Assembly (NCBI RefSeq): GCF_005239225.2
Contig: NC_133287.1
Coordinates: 4,693,493-4,757,492 of the forward strand
Reading direction: 5' to 3'
Source of the DNA: Populus alba
Lineage: Eukaryota; Streptophyta; Magnoliopsida; Malpighiales; Salicaceae
Length of the DNA stretch: 64,000 bases
Positions within the stretch are counted from its first letter, which is position 1. Every line of letters begins with the position of its first letter. Under the pieces are notes generated by a model that saw nothing but the letters and a program-made list of their open reading frames with translations, searched no databases and was not told the origin of the DNA. Shown piece by piece: positions 45,280 through 57,478 of the stretch. Made by a program: the position numbers and the translations under genes.

Positions 45280-46491
45280 TTACTTCTGAAGTAGTTGTGT
45301 TGGTAATTATACTGTGAATTTAAAAGATAATTATCAAGAGGCATTTAATGTAGAAGTTATCGACCAAAACTTAACTATTTAGGATAATAGATTGGGTAAC
45401 CCTTCATTGATAGAGTCCATTTCAAGAAAATGGGTATCATAATAAAAGGGCCATCTCTTAAAGTAATTGTTTTGTCTCATAATATTATTTATTTTTATTG
45501 AGTTATTTTAAGTTTTACAATTGTATGAAAATGACTATTAAATTAATTTTTAGGAGGAAGCTTAAATGCGCATGTCGCTTTCATGCCCTATGCAGAAAGG
45601 AAGAATGCCTTTTAAGGAGTGAGCTTTTTAACTGCCAAATTGCGATATCTGCTCATGGCCCTTTAGCACAGGTGCTAGACCTGACTAGATGATCACACTT
45701 CAGACGCATCTATGGCTAAAAAGTTCAACTCCAGATTGGATTATACGAGGAATTGGAAATGATCACTCCGATTCTTAACTTGGTGCTATAATTAATAGCG
45801 TAATGGATTCCTCATACTTGATCATAGATTCGTCCGTCTTCTTGTTAATGCATCATACCAGAAGAAAACAAAAGTTAAAAGAAATGTTACTATAGCCACA
45901 ACTACAACATGACAAGCAGGAAAAGTAGAAAAAGTTAAAACATAGATTGTTGTTTACTTCTACTAGAATTATTTCAAGAATTATGTGTTAGAATTTGAAT
46001 TTAAGAAATTATGGTTAATGAGTATATTCGAGTCCAAAATAAATATGAGGTATATTCATATTTTGGGTTAATACAACACCTGAAAATTATAAAAAGTCGA
46101 TGGAATATTCCATTGATGTTAAGAAAAAACTTATTTTGGCAATTACTATACTGATGAAATTGCTGATGGAAGCAGGTCGTCCAAAATATGCTTGTCGGGG
46201 ATTTGTATTTCTTCATTGATTTTGTCGAAAACTTCTTTTTTTGATGGATGAATTATTCACCCCCAAAAATTAGATTTTACCTCTTATTTTCCATTCATAA
46301 CTCTATCGGCAACCTTATTAACCGACAAAATATTCCATCATATAATATGTCAGAAATACAAATTAATTGCTGATAAAATATTTCAATTCCTATTCCGTAA
46401 AAAATATTCTATTGCCTATTCTATCAGAATGTGAGTGACCATTTCTAATGGAATCTTCTGTCGGAAATTTCAAAACATTTCGACATAATGT
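45280..46491. other. Non-coding DNA between repeat X and element D
   Basis: AT-rich with no credible frame. 46310-46491 contains several repeats of 'TTCTATCGG/TTCTGTCGG'-like phrases that look like an eroded DNA transposon, into which element D inserted. Confidence 0.5.
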
Positions 46492-46707
46492 TGATAAACT
46501 CGATTTACTGATGTTATGAAAATGAATGATTTATTAAGCATCATTGGTGGCTTTATATATAGCCATACATAAGGAATCAACTAACTGAAATAACAGAAAA
46601 GCAAAGAACATGGGATATGGCCAGGGACCAGATCAACACCCTGATATTCAGGGATTATTGCTAACAGAAAACGTAAATAGCTGAAGACTAAGTCTTCTCA
46701 GGTGACA
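46492..46707 (-). repeat. Element D left LTR
   Basis: TGATAAACTCG to CTCAGGTGACA, with TG...CA ends. The 3' LTR of the minus-strand element. Confidence 0.95.
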
Positions 46708-48371
46708 TTTCCCTCCCTTAAACTGACGAATCTTCTTCAGTTTATACCTGGATTCTGACAAACACCCATCAACATGCGCAATTTCTCAAAGGCTGCTCGT
46801 GTTAAAGGTTTAGTCATAATATCGGCCAATTGTTCTTGAGAATAACAATGCAGCAACGTCACAACCCCATCTCGAGTTAGATCACGAAGGAAATGAAAAC
46901 GAACATCAATATGTTTGCTTCGACCGTGCATGACAGGATTTTTCGAGAGTTTAATGGCAGAGCTATTGTCACAATACATTACTGTTGCTCCCTTGGAGTT
47001 CTGATTCAATTTTTCTAACATTCTTCGTAACCATACTGCCTGACAAGCACATGATGCAGTAGCAATGAATTCAGCTTCAGTTGTGGAAAGAGTGACTACC
47101 GGTTGTTTCTTTGAAGACCATGATATAGCTCCAGAGCTTAACAGGAATAGAAAACCTGAAGTGCTTTTCCGATCCTCTAAGTCTCCTGCATAGTCACTGT
47201 CGGTGTAACCGAGAAGTTCTTCATTGCCTTCGTGCTTATAAAATATTCCGTACGCAAGTGTGCCTTTGATATACCTAAGCACTCTTTTTACTGCTTGCAG
47301 ATGAATATCTGTAGGACGAGTCAGGTGTCTGCTAAGCATATTAACCACGAACATAATGTCTGGTCTAGTAGATGTGAGATACATCAAGCTTCCTATTATC
47401 TGCATGTATAGAGTATTATTAACTGCTGTGCTGGTGGATTCTTTGACCAGCTTGAATCTTGGAATAATCGGATTAAATACACCATTACAATCAGCCATGT
47501 TGAACCGTTGCAACACCTCCTGGGCATACTTTCTTTGACATATAAAAATTCCATCAGCTCGTTGAAATACCTCTAAACCCAGAAAATATCTCATTCGACC
47601 AAGATCAGTCATATCAAATTCTTTCATCATGGATTGTTTAAATGAATTAAACATCATCTCATTGTTTCCGGTAAATATGAGATCATCTACATAAAGACAC
47701 ACAATTAAGAGAGTACCTTCTTCAGTTTTCTTTAAGAAGAGAGTATGTTCGTACGGACATTTCTCAAACCCTTCCTTTAAGAAATAAGATTCAATCCTGC
47801 TATACCATGCCCGTGGAGCTTGCTTCAAACCGTACAAAGCTCTCCTCAAGCGACACACCTTCTTTTCTGCTCCTTTTATCACATAACCCGGAGGTTGTTC
47901 AATGTACACCTCCTCATCCAACTCACCATGAAGGAATGCAGACTTAACGTCGAGTTGAAACAATGACCACCCTTTCTATGCTGCTAGTGCAAGAATTAAC
48001 CGTATAGTATCCATGCGAGCCACAGGTGCAAAAACCTCCATGTAATCCACCCTATATTGTTGTGTATATCCTTTGGCGACGAGGCGAGCTTTGTACTTAT
48101 CAACTTCTCCACGTTCATTAAGCTTAGTCTTGTATACCCATTTGACCCCAACTGTTTTTGCACCGTGAGGAAGATCAGTGATATCCCATGTATGATTCTT
48201 CCGAATTGCTGCAATTTCAGAATCCATGGCATCTCTCCATTTTGCACTTCGAGCTGCATTCTCATAGGACACAGGATCTTCATCAACAAATAAAGCAAAG
48301 TTACCTTGATTGTCATCAGAATAAGCATCTCCACTGTCATAATCACGCATCCATATTGGTGGTTGACGAGG

Positions 48372-48479
48372 ACGATTTCCACCACGTGAAACAGAATCAG
48401 CAAATGTTTGTTCTTCAGCTACTGGACGATTTCCACCACGTGAAACAGAATCAGCAAATGTTTGTTCTTCAGCTACTGG
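48372..48479 (-). repeat. 54 bp tandem duplication in element D
   Basis: Two exact 54 bp copies, in frame (18 residues each, VAEEQTFADSVSRGGNRP), in the linker between integrase and reverse transcriptase. Confidence 0.93.
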
Positions 48480-50143
48480 ATGCTCCAAATTTCCTTCATG
48501 ACTTGCATCATGATTATCTGCCACATCATGAAAGTCATTTTGATTATCAGCATAATCAAAGAATCCATTGTCTTCTTCATGAGCAGGAGCAGGAGTAGCT
48601 TCACCTGCATTATAATCCAGTGTTTCATCTTGAATATTATTGTTGCTGTCTGCATCATTCCAATCAAGGGAGGCTTGTATGGCCTTAGTATGAGTATCAT
48701 CCCACGACCAACTTTCTTCTTCATTGAAAACAACATCACGGCTGACAATCACCTTTTGAGAGAGTGGATCATACAGGCAATAAGCTTTGGACTCTTCACT
48801 GATTCCAAGCAGAACACATTTAACACTTTTGTTGTCCAGTTTAGTGCGTTTGTTATCTGGAACATGAGCATAAGAAAGGCATCCAAACACACGAAAATGA
48901 GTGACAGAAGGTTTAATACCGCTCCATGATTCTTCTGGTGTTTTATTTCGAATCGCCAGTGTGGGACTTCTATTGAGTATGTGTGCTGCCCAGTTGACAG
49001 CTTCAGGCCAAAAGGTTTTTGGAACTCTTCTACTGGTGAGCAAACTTCGAACCATATTCATGATTGTTCGATTTTTTCTTTTGGCCACTCCGTTCTGCTG
49101 AGGAGTGTAACTTGCTGTGAGTTGGCGATGTATCCCATTAGCTGTGCAAAAATCAATAAAGTCAGTAGATGTAAACTCCCCCCCTCGATCAGTTTGCAAG
49201 CCTTTGATACTGGCTCCAGTCTCCTTTTCAACCTTCACTTTAAAATGCTGAAACATTTTAAAAGCATAAGATGTTTCAGCCAAGAAGAAGACCCACAACT
49301 TTCGGCTAAAGTCATCAATGAATGTTAACACATATCTCTTATGACTGTTAAAGATAGGGTTAATTGGCCCACATATATCTGAATGGATGAGTTGTAGTGG
49401 ATGTGTTTCTCTCCATATACTAGCTCGTGGGAAGGAGCTCCTATGTTGTTTTCCCAATATGCAATCTTCACATAACAAGTTTGAATACTGCAACTGGGGT
49501 AATCCATGCACCATTTGTTTCTGTTGCAAAGTTTTAAGACCTCCAAAGCTCAAATGGCCATAATGACAGTGCCATAGATGATTTAAATCCGGTGTAGGTG
49601 TGAGAAAACACTGTTGATTTTGAGGTTGAATCTTGGCCAGCAGAATGAACATTCTGTTCAGAGACATTCTTGTCTCTAAAATGAGACCCCTTTCTGGATG
49701 ATATACCTTGCATGTATTGTTGCGAAACACAATTCCAAGACCTTTCTCCTGTAATTGACCAATACTTAAAAGATTGTTTTTCAGCTCAGGAATATAGAAT
49801 ACCTCTGTAATGATCTGTGAAAGTTGATTGATTTGGAGATGAATCTTGCCTTTTCCCACCACGTCAATGCTGAAATTATTTCCTAGCTTTACAGACTTAC
49901 GAAAGCTCTCATCTATCTCTGAGAAGAACTCCTTGTGCCCGCACATATGATTGCTGCAACCTGAATCTAGAAACCATGTTGTTTCATCAAGTGTTTTCTC
50001 GACATGAGTCATAAGAAGCATCTCCATTGTGTGATTGTCAGTCATCTCCATCATGGGCTTGGTTTCTGCATCTACAGGAATTTCTGGTCCTTCACAGTAG
50101 CTGCATAGCTCCTTGTCCAATCTCTCTTCAATAAAATCAGGGG

Positions 50144-50288
50144 CCCTGAAAAACATCTCCATCGTATGATCATCATCTTCAAGAGTATCTGGTGCATCAC
50201 TGCACAAATTCTCATCCCTGAAAAAACATCTCCATCGTATGATCATCATCTTCAAGAGTATCTGGTGCATCACTGCATAAATTCTCAT
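50144..50288 (-). repeat. 72/73 bp tandem duplication in element D, with frameshift
   Basis: The two copies encode DENLCSDAPDTLEDDDHTME. The first is 72 bp (24 codons); the second has one extra A in its A-run and is 73 bp, which breaks the gag-pol frame. Confidence 0.92.
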
Positions 50289-51271
50289 CTTCACTGCACA
50301 ACTTCGCTGTTTCCTCAATTTCAATATATGCCATAAGCAGTAGTGGTTCATCGTTAATTGCTTCAGTGAAATTTACTTGTGACTCGTTTCTTCTACCTTT
50401 CCTTGGACATTCATACTGGAAATGTCCAAAGTCATGACAATAAAAACACTCAACGAGAGATTTGCCAGTACCTTGTCGTTCACGTCCTCGTCCCCTACCT
50501 CTGAAAGAACTTCTTCCACGACTTGGTCTGCCAAAATTGTTGTCATGAGTGATCTGTAATGCTTGCTCTTCAACAATATTTCCTTGCATACATTGTGCGT
50601 GAACCAATAGGCTACTTTGCAGTTCATTAATAGACATTGTGTCTAAGTCTTTGGATTCCTCAATGGAACACACCACGTAGTTGAACTTTGAAGTCATGGA
50701 ACGCAGAATTTTTTCAATAACTGTGAAATCTGATAGTTTCTCTCCATGAAAACGCATTTTGTTTGTGATGGTGAGGGTCCGAGCAAAGTAATCAGAAACA
50801 GTCTCTCCTTCCTTCATATGGAGAGTTTCAAAGTCTTTGCGCAGGGCTTGTAATTGTGTTCGTTTGACTCTAGCATTGCCTTGAAACTTCTTCTTCATGG
50901 AATCCCATATTCCTTTTGAAGTCTCTTTATCCAAAATCGTCTCAAGGATTGAACAATCTATGGCTTGGAAGAGATAATTTTTGGCTCGTAAGTCCTTCAA
51001 CCTCTGATCTGCCACCTCCTTCCTTTGTTCATCTGTGAGATCACCATTATCTGCTGCAACAGATATTCCAGCTTCAACTACATTCCAGTATTCTTTGGAG
51101 CGGAGAAAATTCTCCATCAACATGCTCCAATGATCGTAGTGCCCAACAAACCGAGGGATTGTTGGTTGAATAAAACTCCCTTCACTAGTCATTTTAGCTG
51201 CGGCTAAAAAAAAACTTGACACAGGTTTCTAGCTACTGCTAAAGAGAATAACCGTGTGCTCTGATACCAAA

Positions 51272-51487
51272 TGATAAACTCGATTTACTGATGTTATGAA
51301 AATGAATGATTTATTAAGCATCATTGGTGGCTTTATATATAGCCATACAGAAGGAATCAACTAACTGAAATAACAGAAAAGCAAAGAACATGGGATATGG
51401 CCAAGGACCAGATCAACACCCTGATATTCAGGGATTATTGCTAACAGAAAACGTAAATAGCTGAAGACTAAGTCTTCTCAGGTGACA
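51272..51487 (-). repeat. Element D right LTR
   Basis: Same 216 bp as the left LTR, with two substitutions seen. The 5' LTR of the minus-strand element. Confidence 0.95.
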
Positions 51488-51935
51488 AATGTGGCCTAGC
51501 ATTGCTGACGAAATAGTTAATTCTGTCGACATTTTCATTGGAGTGTCACTTTTTTTTGTGTTGTTCGGTTGTTATTATCCCATGATGCATTTGGGATTAT
51601 AATCCTAGAAAACTCATATCAATAACAACAACAATAAAAATTTTGTTTGATAATAATTAGCCATTGAATATCTTGAATCTTATTTTTTGGTTATTGAATT
51701 TTCATAAAATTTTGGGTCAGCTTTGTATATGTTAATTAATTTGAATGATACATGACTCTTGAAACAATTATTAATTTCAATAATGGTTATTATGACTTAC
51801 ATTTTATTTTCAAATTTTTTTATAAAATAGTAAAAGATCAGAGATTTTGATGTATTTTCAGATGATAGCCAAACTAAAAAGCCTCCAGCATCAGAGGGTG
51901 TAACAACTTTGAAGGATGAGACTGCTTAAAGGGTG

Positions 51936-52125
51936 TTTGAGAGTGTGATAATGGTTGCTTTTCAAAGTGTTCTTTGCTTGAAAATGCATTAAAATAATAT
52001 TTTATTATTTTTAAAAAATTATTTTTGACATCGGCACATTAAAACAATTTAAAAGTACCAAAAAATATTAATTTAAAGTAAAAAATAAAATATATTTTTT
52101 AAATTTTTTTTTAAAAAAACTTTTA
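51936..52125. repeat. AT-rich MITE-like repeat in copy 2
   Basis: Paralogue of 6825-7015; its centre reads 'tttgacatcggcacattaaa'. Confidence 0.5.
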
Positions 52126-52275
52126 AAATACAAAAATAAATATCCCATTATAAAAAGGTGTTGTAGCAGCTTACAGTTCTTTGAATGACATCTAGCCTTC
52201 AAGATCGGGAATGAATGAAGGCGTGGTTGAGTCGAAAGTTGTCTCTCTATTTTTATTTATTTATCGTATAATCAT

Positions 52276-52798
52276 TATCGCAGTCCTTAGCTAAAAAGAA
52301 AAAAGGAAAAAAGAAAAAAAAACAGGAGAAAGGCAGTAGGTGGGAAAGGAAAGAGTAAAGCTTGACTGAATTAGTGAGGGAAAACGAACTCTTGACTTTG
52401 GAGGAATCCAAATTTTTGGCGTTACCACCCTGAAACCCTCCCTCTCCTCCCAATTTACACATTAAAAAACCGCGCGCCTCTTCATTCATTAGCTACCCTC
52501 AGAATTCAAACCACCCCAAAAGGCCCCCTCCCTCCATTTATGGAAAACCTAAATAAAAAAAACTACTTTAAAATTTTCACAGGGAGTCACCTCCCCCTCC
52601 CCCTCCCCCTCCCTCCCGCCCCCGCTCTCCCTCCATCCATGAAAGCAGAAAACCAAAATAATATTTATGAAAACAGTTTGCCAAAATCAAAACACTGCTA
52701 TCATTTTCCCACTTCAAAATTTCACCTCCCATTTCCCCTCCAAAGTGCCACCATTATATATACCTCTTGCCCCCCCCTATCTCACGCTATCTCTTGCA
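52276..52798 (+). promoter_or_regulatory. Upstream region of the KEN/D-box gene, copy 2
   Basis: TATATATA at 52755-52762, 37 bp before the ATG. The leader is about 35 bp shorter than in copy 1. It is not displaced by element A, so this is the ancestral promoter context. Confidence 0.6.
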
Positions 52799-53122
52799 AT
52801 GGCTGTCCTCTTTCATAGCCAGAATGACAACAAGGAGAACGTCCCCCCTTTCTTTCCAAAGCAAGACGCTTTATTAGTTGCTAAATCTAAATCTCCACTC
52901 CCTACAAGCAATAAAAGAAGAGTCAGGAGACCGCTTGAGGACATTACCAACCTCTTGAATCAAGAAATCTTTCTGAGGTCGGTTCTTGATGATAGGATCC
53001 GTATTTTACAGTCACTTCCGTCAGCTTCCAGACTGAAATGTGGAAAGAGGAGAGCTGAAGATGGTGCTGACCCGTCCTGCCAGAAGACCCAGTTGCTGCA
53101 TCCGAGCAAAAATTTTAGATAG
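52799..53122 (+). CDS. Small KEN-box and D-box protein, copy 2
   Basis: 107 residues, with the same start and domains as the copy at 19190. The only amino acid difference is SCQKTQ for SCKKTQ near the C-terminus; the silent changes lie in the codons for SLPSAS. KEN box and RRPLEDITN are unchanged. The near-absence of replacements in both copies suggests that both are young duplicates, and possibly both retained. Function inferred only from degradation motifs. Confidence 0.75.
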   Translation: MAVLFHSQNDNKENVPPFFPKQDALLVAKSKSPLPTSNKRRVRRPLEDITNLLNQEIFLRSVLDDRIRILQSLPSASRLKCGKRRAEDGADPSCQKTQLLHPSKNFR

Positions 53123-54177
53123 CTCTATTAATTCCACTGTCTAGACAGTCATTACTGCTTGATTGATGGTCCATTGAATCTTGCTTTCGTTTCTTCTTTT
53201 TGTGGTGAACATTTAGATGGGTGCACCCCAATTCCAAAAGCAAAAATATATATACAAATTTGATGTCAATCAATGGAAGCTCCCCAATTTGTTGCATTGG
53301 ATTTATCAAACCTTTCGTTATTTTGGGGCCGTGTTTGATTCGCTTGGTATTGAGAATACAATAAGAGGAGGATTTGGATTTCAATACCAAACAGCATTCA
53401 CCTTCAAATCTTCTTTACTATAATATCTGAACAATTCCGTTAATTCCAAAAAAGAAAGCAGCTCTCATGTCTTTCTCATTTATGTGTCAATACCCAAGAT
53501 GACCTGAGAATTCTTGTTTTCTCTTCCCCTTTTATTCTAATTGTCTTTGGAATAGAGGTTCTTGCCAGCTTCGGCTGCCACAATCTTAGAACTGGATGCC
53601 GATAAAAGGGAGATTAAAATTATAATAAATGACCATGGTTGTGAAATCTGTCTGGCAAGTAGATCCATTGACATGTGAAATTGGGGTATAGATTGGGCTG
53701 GATTTTAGGTTCTCTTACAAAACTTTGAAATGATATCATTTTAAAGGGTTTTTTCAATTAAAAAAAGTTCAGATGAACAAGATTAACCCGGTAAATCTTT
53801 ATGAGTCATGGGATGGGTGTACCTCTAGATCGGGTTTTTTTAATTATGCAAATGACCAACTCTAATCATTTTATCTGGCTGCTTCTGACTTTTACGTAAA
53901 ATCATATACTAGTTATGAACATAGTTGAAGACATTAATTGAGCTATTTCTTTTTTCCTGTTGAATGTTTTTTGCCTGGTTCATATAAGAAAATGCATGAG
54001 CGTGTCAGCTAACTCGGAACAAAAGCATAGGCTATTCATACTTTAGGCTGGAATCATAGCTCAGCTTACCTGGGAATGATCAAAATAGTTAGCCAGCTTT
54101 GCGCAGAATTAACTGGTAAGTAAGCACATTAATAGCTGCAGACATTCATATACATCAAACTAAAGCTAGTGTCATAA
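53123..54177. other. Spacer between KEN/D-box copy 2 and Copia F
   Basis: Non-coding. 53745-53885 is extra relative to copy 1 and is bounded by similar ATCATTTTA phrases, which suggests a microhomology deletion in copy 1 or an insertion here. Confidence 0.55.
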
Positions 54178-54182
54178 CAGGG

Positions 54183-54330
54183 AGTTGAGAATAATGGAAT
54201 GTGTTGGGTTGTGCCTTAGCCAACCTTCCTATTTATATAGAGGCAGCAGAACACTGCAGTAACTATAATGATTACAACATCCTATATTAATTTCCTATTC
54301 TGATAGATACATGATATACATTCTATATTA
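54183..54330 (-). repeat. Element F left LTR
   Basis: 148 bp with a minus-strand TATA element CTATATAAAT at 54231-54240. Confidence 0.88.
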
Positions 54331-54339
54331 TGCCCCCTC

Positions 54340-57300
54340 AAGCTGAGGGTGGAGGATCAACCGGAAGCTTGAACTGAAAAACAATAAAGGATGCAACAGA
54401 AAGCGGTTTAGTGAAGACATCGACAAGTTGATCCCGAGAGGGAACAAAACGAATCTGAATCTCTTTCTTGGCAACACGGTCACGGACAAAGTGATAATCC
54501 ACTTCAACATGCTTAGTACGAGCATGGAAGATAGGATTTGCTGAGAGATAGGTAGCACCAAATTATCACACCAAATGGTAGGAGTAGAGACTGAGGGAAC
54601 CTGCAAATCTGTTAACAAGTATTGAAGCCAAATGACTTCAGCGGTACCATCAGCAAGGGCTTTATACTTAGCCTCAATAGAGGAGCGAGCAACAGTGCGT
54701 TACTTGCCGGATTTCCAAGAAATCGGTGTCTGACCAAAAACGACAAGATAGCCGCTTGTAGACTTGCGATCATCAACACTACCAGCCCAATCTGCATCTT
54801 TAAAGCCATGTAGAGAAAAAGAGGAGCCTCGAGTGATATGGAAACCATAAGATGTCGTACCTTTAAGATAGCATAAAATATGTTTGACATCGGCCCAATG
54901 AGAATCTGTAGGAGCATGCATTAACTGACAGACTCTATTAACAGCAAAGCATATATCTGGATGGGTGAAGGTAAGATATTGAAGAGCACCCATGATTTGA
55001 TGAAAATCATGTAGGATCAGAGAATGAATGATTCGGTAATAAAATGACTTTCGAAGGGGAGACTGGAGTATCAACTGGTTTGCAGGAAGTCATACCAGCT
55101 CGGGTGAGGATGTCAAGAATATATTTATGTTGACGCATCATTAAACCCATATTGGTAGACTGAACTTCAATACCTAGAAAGTAGTGAACAACACCTAAGT
55201 CACGAAGCTTGAACTCAGAGCTGAGTAACTCTATAAGGTGATGGAGCATAACATAGTTGCTACCCGTGAGCAGAATATTATCAACATACACCAGGAGATA
55301 AAAGATATTAGTACCATCAGATAAGATAAACAGGGAGGTGTCAACCTTGGAAGCTTGAAAACCGATGGAGAGCAAAAAATCACTTAGACGAGTGTACCAT
55401 ACTCTCGGTCCCTGTTTCAAACCATACAATGATTTGTGCAATCTACACACATGAGATGGAAGAGAAGAGTCAATGAAACCTAGAGGCTGTTTCATGTAGA
55501 CCTCTTCAGTAAGAACACCATTGAGGAAGGCATTATGAATATCAAGCTAATGAATCTTCTAATTTTGCGAAACTGCGATAGAGAAAACCAATTGGACAGT
55601 GGCCTGCTTAATAACTGGACTGTAGGTTTTAGAATAATCAATACCTTCCTGCTGGGTAAAACCTCTAGCAACAAGGCGCGCTTTAAAGCGCTCAATACTA
55701 CCATCAACACGACGTTTGATCCGAGAGGAACTATATCCAAAAAACACACATGGAGAGGAACTATATCCAATTTATGATTATTATATGGACGTAGAAAAGA
55801 AAAAAAGAGACACCCAAAGGTACGTAAAAAACGATAATCAGGAGACCGTTGAAATAAACAATCAAACGGAGAGTAATGGGCAAGAACAGGAGTAGGCATG
55901 CGATTTATAAGATAAACAGAGGTTTCAAAAGCATAATTCGAGAATCGAAAAGGTGCTTTACATTGCCCTAAAAGAGTAAGACCTGTTTCCACAATATGCC
56001 TATGACGACGCTCTTCTATTCCATTTTTTTCATGAGTGTGGGGACAAATCAGACAATGATGAATACCAATGGTCTGAAAAAATATGGATAGTTTTCGGTA
56101 TTCATCGCCCCAATCAGTTTGAACAGATTTTTATTTTTAATGAAAATTGACATTCGACAAGAGTCTGAAATTGATGAAAAATAGAGTAAACATCAGACTT
56201 GGCAACAAGAGGATAATACCATACATATTTAGTATAAGCATCAACAAAGATAACAAAATAACGATAGCCATCTGAAGAAAAAAGAGAAGCAGGGCCCCAT
56301 ACATCACTAAAAATTAATTCAAGTGGAGCAGAAGTTTTGTGACTCGTAGGTCCTAAAGACAAACGCGATGATTTTTCTAAAGGACAACTTTGACATTGAA
56401 AATTAAGACGTTTGTTGTTACAAATGATCTTATTTTTCGATATTAACAATTGAAAAATACATGAAGTAGGATGACCTAGTCGACGATGCCATAAATCGGC
56501 AGAGGCAGAAGTGCAAGGAGACCAATAGGCTTGAGGAACTGACGTGATGGAAGACTTGGTCAGGGCATAGAGACCATCTTTACTCTAACCTGAGAAAAGG
56601 ACTTCATGGGTGTTGAAATCCTTGACATAAAACACACGAGGGTGAAATTCAAAATAAACATTATTATCAAGATAAAATTTCTGAACAGAGAGCAGAGGTT
56701 TCGTGATTGTAGGAACATGAAGAACATTAAATAAGGTGAAAGAACGATGTGGTGTATATATTTTTGTATGACCTAGATGAGATATAGGAAGGCCCTTACC
56801 ATCACCAACATGCAAATTATCATTACCAAGATACGGTTCTGAAGCGGTCAAGGTGGCAAGATCAGGTGTGACGTGTTGATTGGCACTGGTATCCGGAAAC
56901 CAATCAACAGAACCAGTTGAGGAGAGATTGTGCTGCACCAGGTTGACAGTAGGCTATTGGCCATAACCTCGCTGCTGGAATTGAGGGAAATGGGGAGCTG
57001 TATGGCTGAAATTCTGACACAGTTGGCAGTGTGGATTCTGCCCCCTATTGCGTTGCCAAGAGCCTTGCCTATTGTCACTGAAGGAGGAGTTTTGGAAGTT
57101 GTGGTGATCAGGTTTGGAGCCAGCAAATTGGTTGCCTCTGCTGTTGGACTAGTTGGGATGCCAGCCACCGTTGAAGCGGCCCCTGTTGCGGCCATAATTG
57201 CCAAAAGTCTGGCTCTGCGCAACAAGAGCAGAAGATGGAATGCTGGGTGTGGGCAATAGAGGAGCATGTATGGCAGCAGAAGATTTGTGAAGAAATTCAT

Positions 57301-57470
57301 GTGTGAGGAGATGACTTTGAAGATCTGCATATGATAAAGGTTCAACCTTGGTAATAAGACTGGTAACTAAGTCTTTAAACTCTCCCCGAAGACCACGAAA
57401 CACATATAAATTGAAATCTTCAAGCGAAACTGGCCAACCAGCAGCGACCAATTCATCAAATAAGACCTCA
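54340..57470 (-). pseudogene. Element F gag C-terminus, protease, integrase, RT and RNase H remains
   Basis: The order on the minus strand is: gag C-terminal part (57451-57149, LEDFNLYVFRGLRGEFKDLV); protease-like (56938 onward, WFPDTSANQHVTPDL, with DTSA replacing the usual DSGA); integrase (56449-56114, LELIFSDVWGPASLFSSDG, then 55992-55492); reverse transcriptase (55495-55007, FYLLVYVDNILLTG, where YVDD has become YVDN); RNase H (55074-54340, including DADWAGSVDDRKSTSGYLV). Stops and shifts separate each piece, and the catalytic change shows the enzyme is dead. A short direct repeat (AGAGGAACTATATCCAA) near 55723 and 55755 marks a local duplication. Confidence 0.85.
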
Positions 57471-57478
57471 AATTATAA

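Larger units (their letters stand above)
46737..51192 (-). pseudogene. Element D gag-pol polyprotein with one frameshift and one stop
   Basis: The start is the ATG at 51192 (MTSEGSFIQPTIPRFVGHYD). Gag comes first, ending in a zinc knuckle CFYCHDFGHFQYEC. Protease follows (WFLDSGCSNHMCG), then integrase (HHCC around HLWHCHYGH to CEDCILG, with HSDICGPI and QTDRGGEF), reverse transcriptase (LDVKSAFLHGELDEE, YVDDLIFTG) and RNase H (GYTDSDYAGDLEDRKSTSG). Two breaks are visible. An extra A in the run at 50221-50226 shifts the frame just after gag. A TAG at 47976-47978 interrupts the reverse transcriptase before KGWSLFQLDVK. Both are single changes in an otherwise full-length polyprotein, so this copy is a recently inactivated or barely inactive element. 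Confidence 0.9.
46492..51487 (-). mobile_element. Element D: nearly intact Ty1-Copia retrotransposon
   Basis: 4996 bp with two 216 bp LTRs (46492-46707 and 51272-51487) that differ at two positions. The target-site duplication is AATGT (46487-46491 and 51488-51492). The primer binding site is on the minus strand beside the right LTR (TTTGGTATCAGAGCAC, tRNA-iMet type), and the polypurine tract AAGGGAGGGAAA is beside the left LTR. Each LTR has a minus-strand TATA element (TATATATAAAG near 46553-46563). Low LTR divergence means recent insertion, but the coding frame has two breaks. Confidence 0.95.

Noticed and set aside
48462..48929. 155-codon plus-strand frame in element D
   Set aside because: Antisense to the integrase-RT part of the polyprotein, which has conserved motifs on the minus strand.
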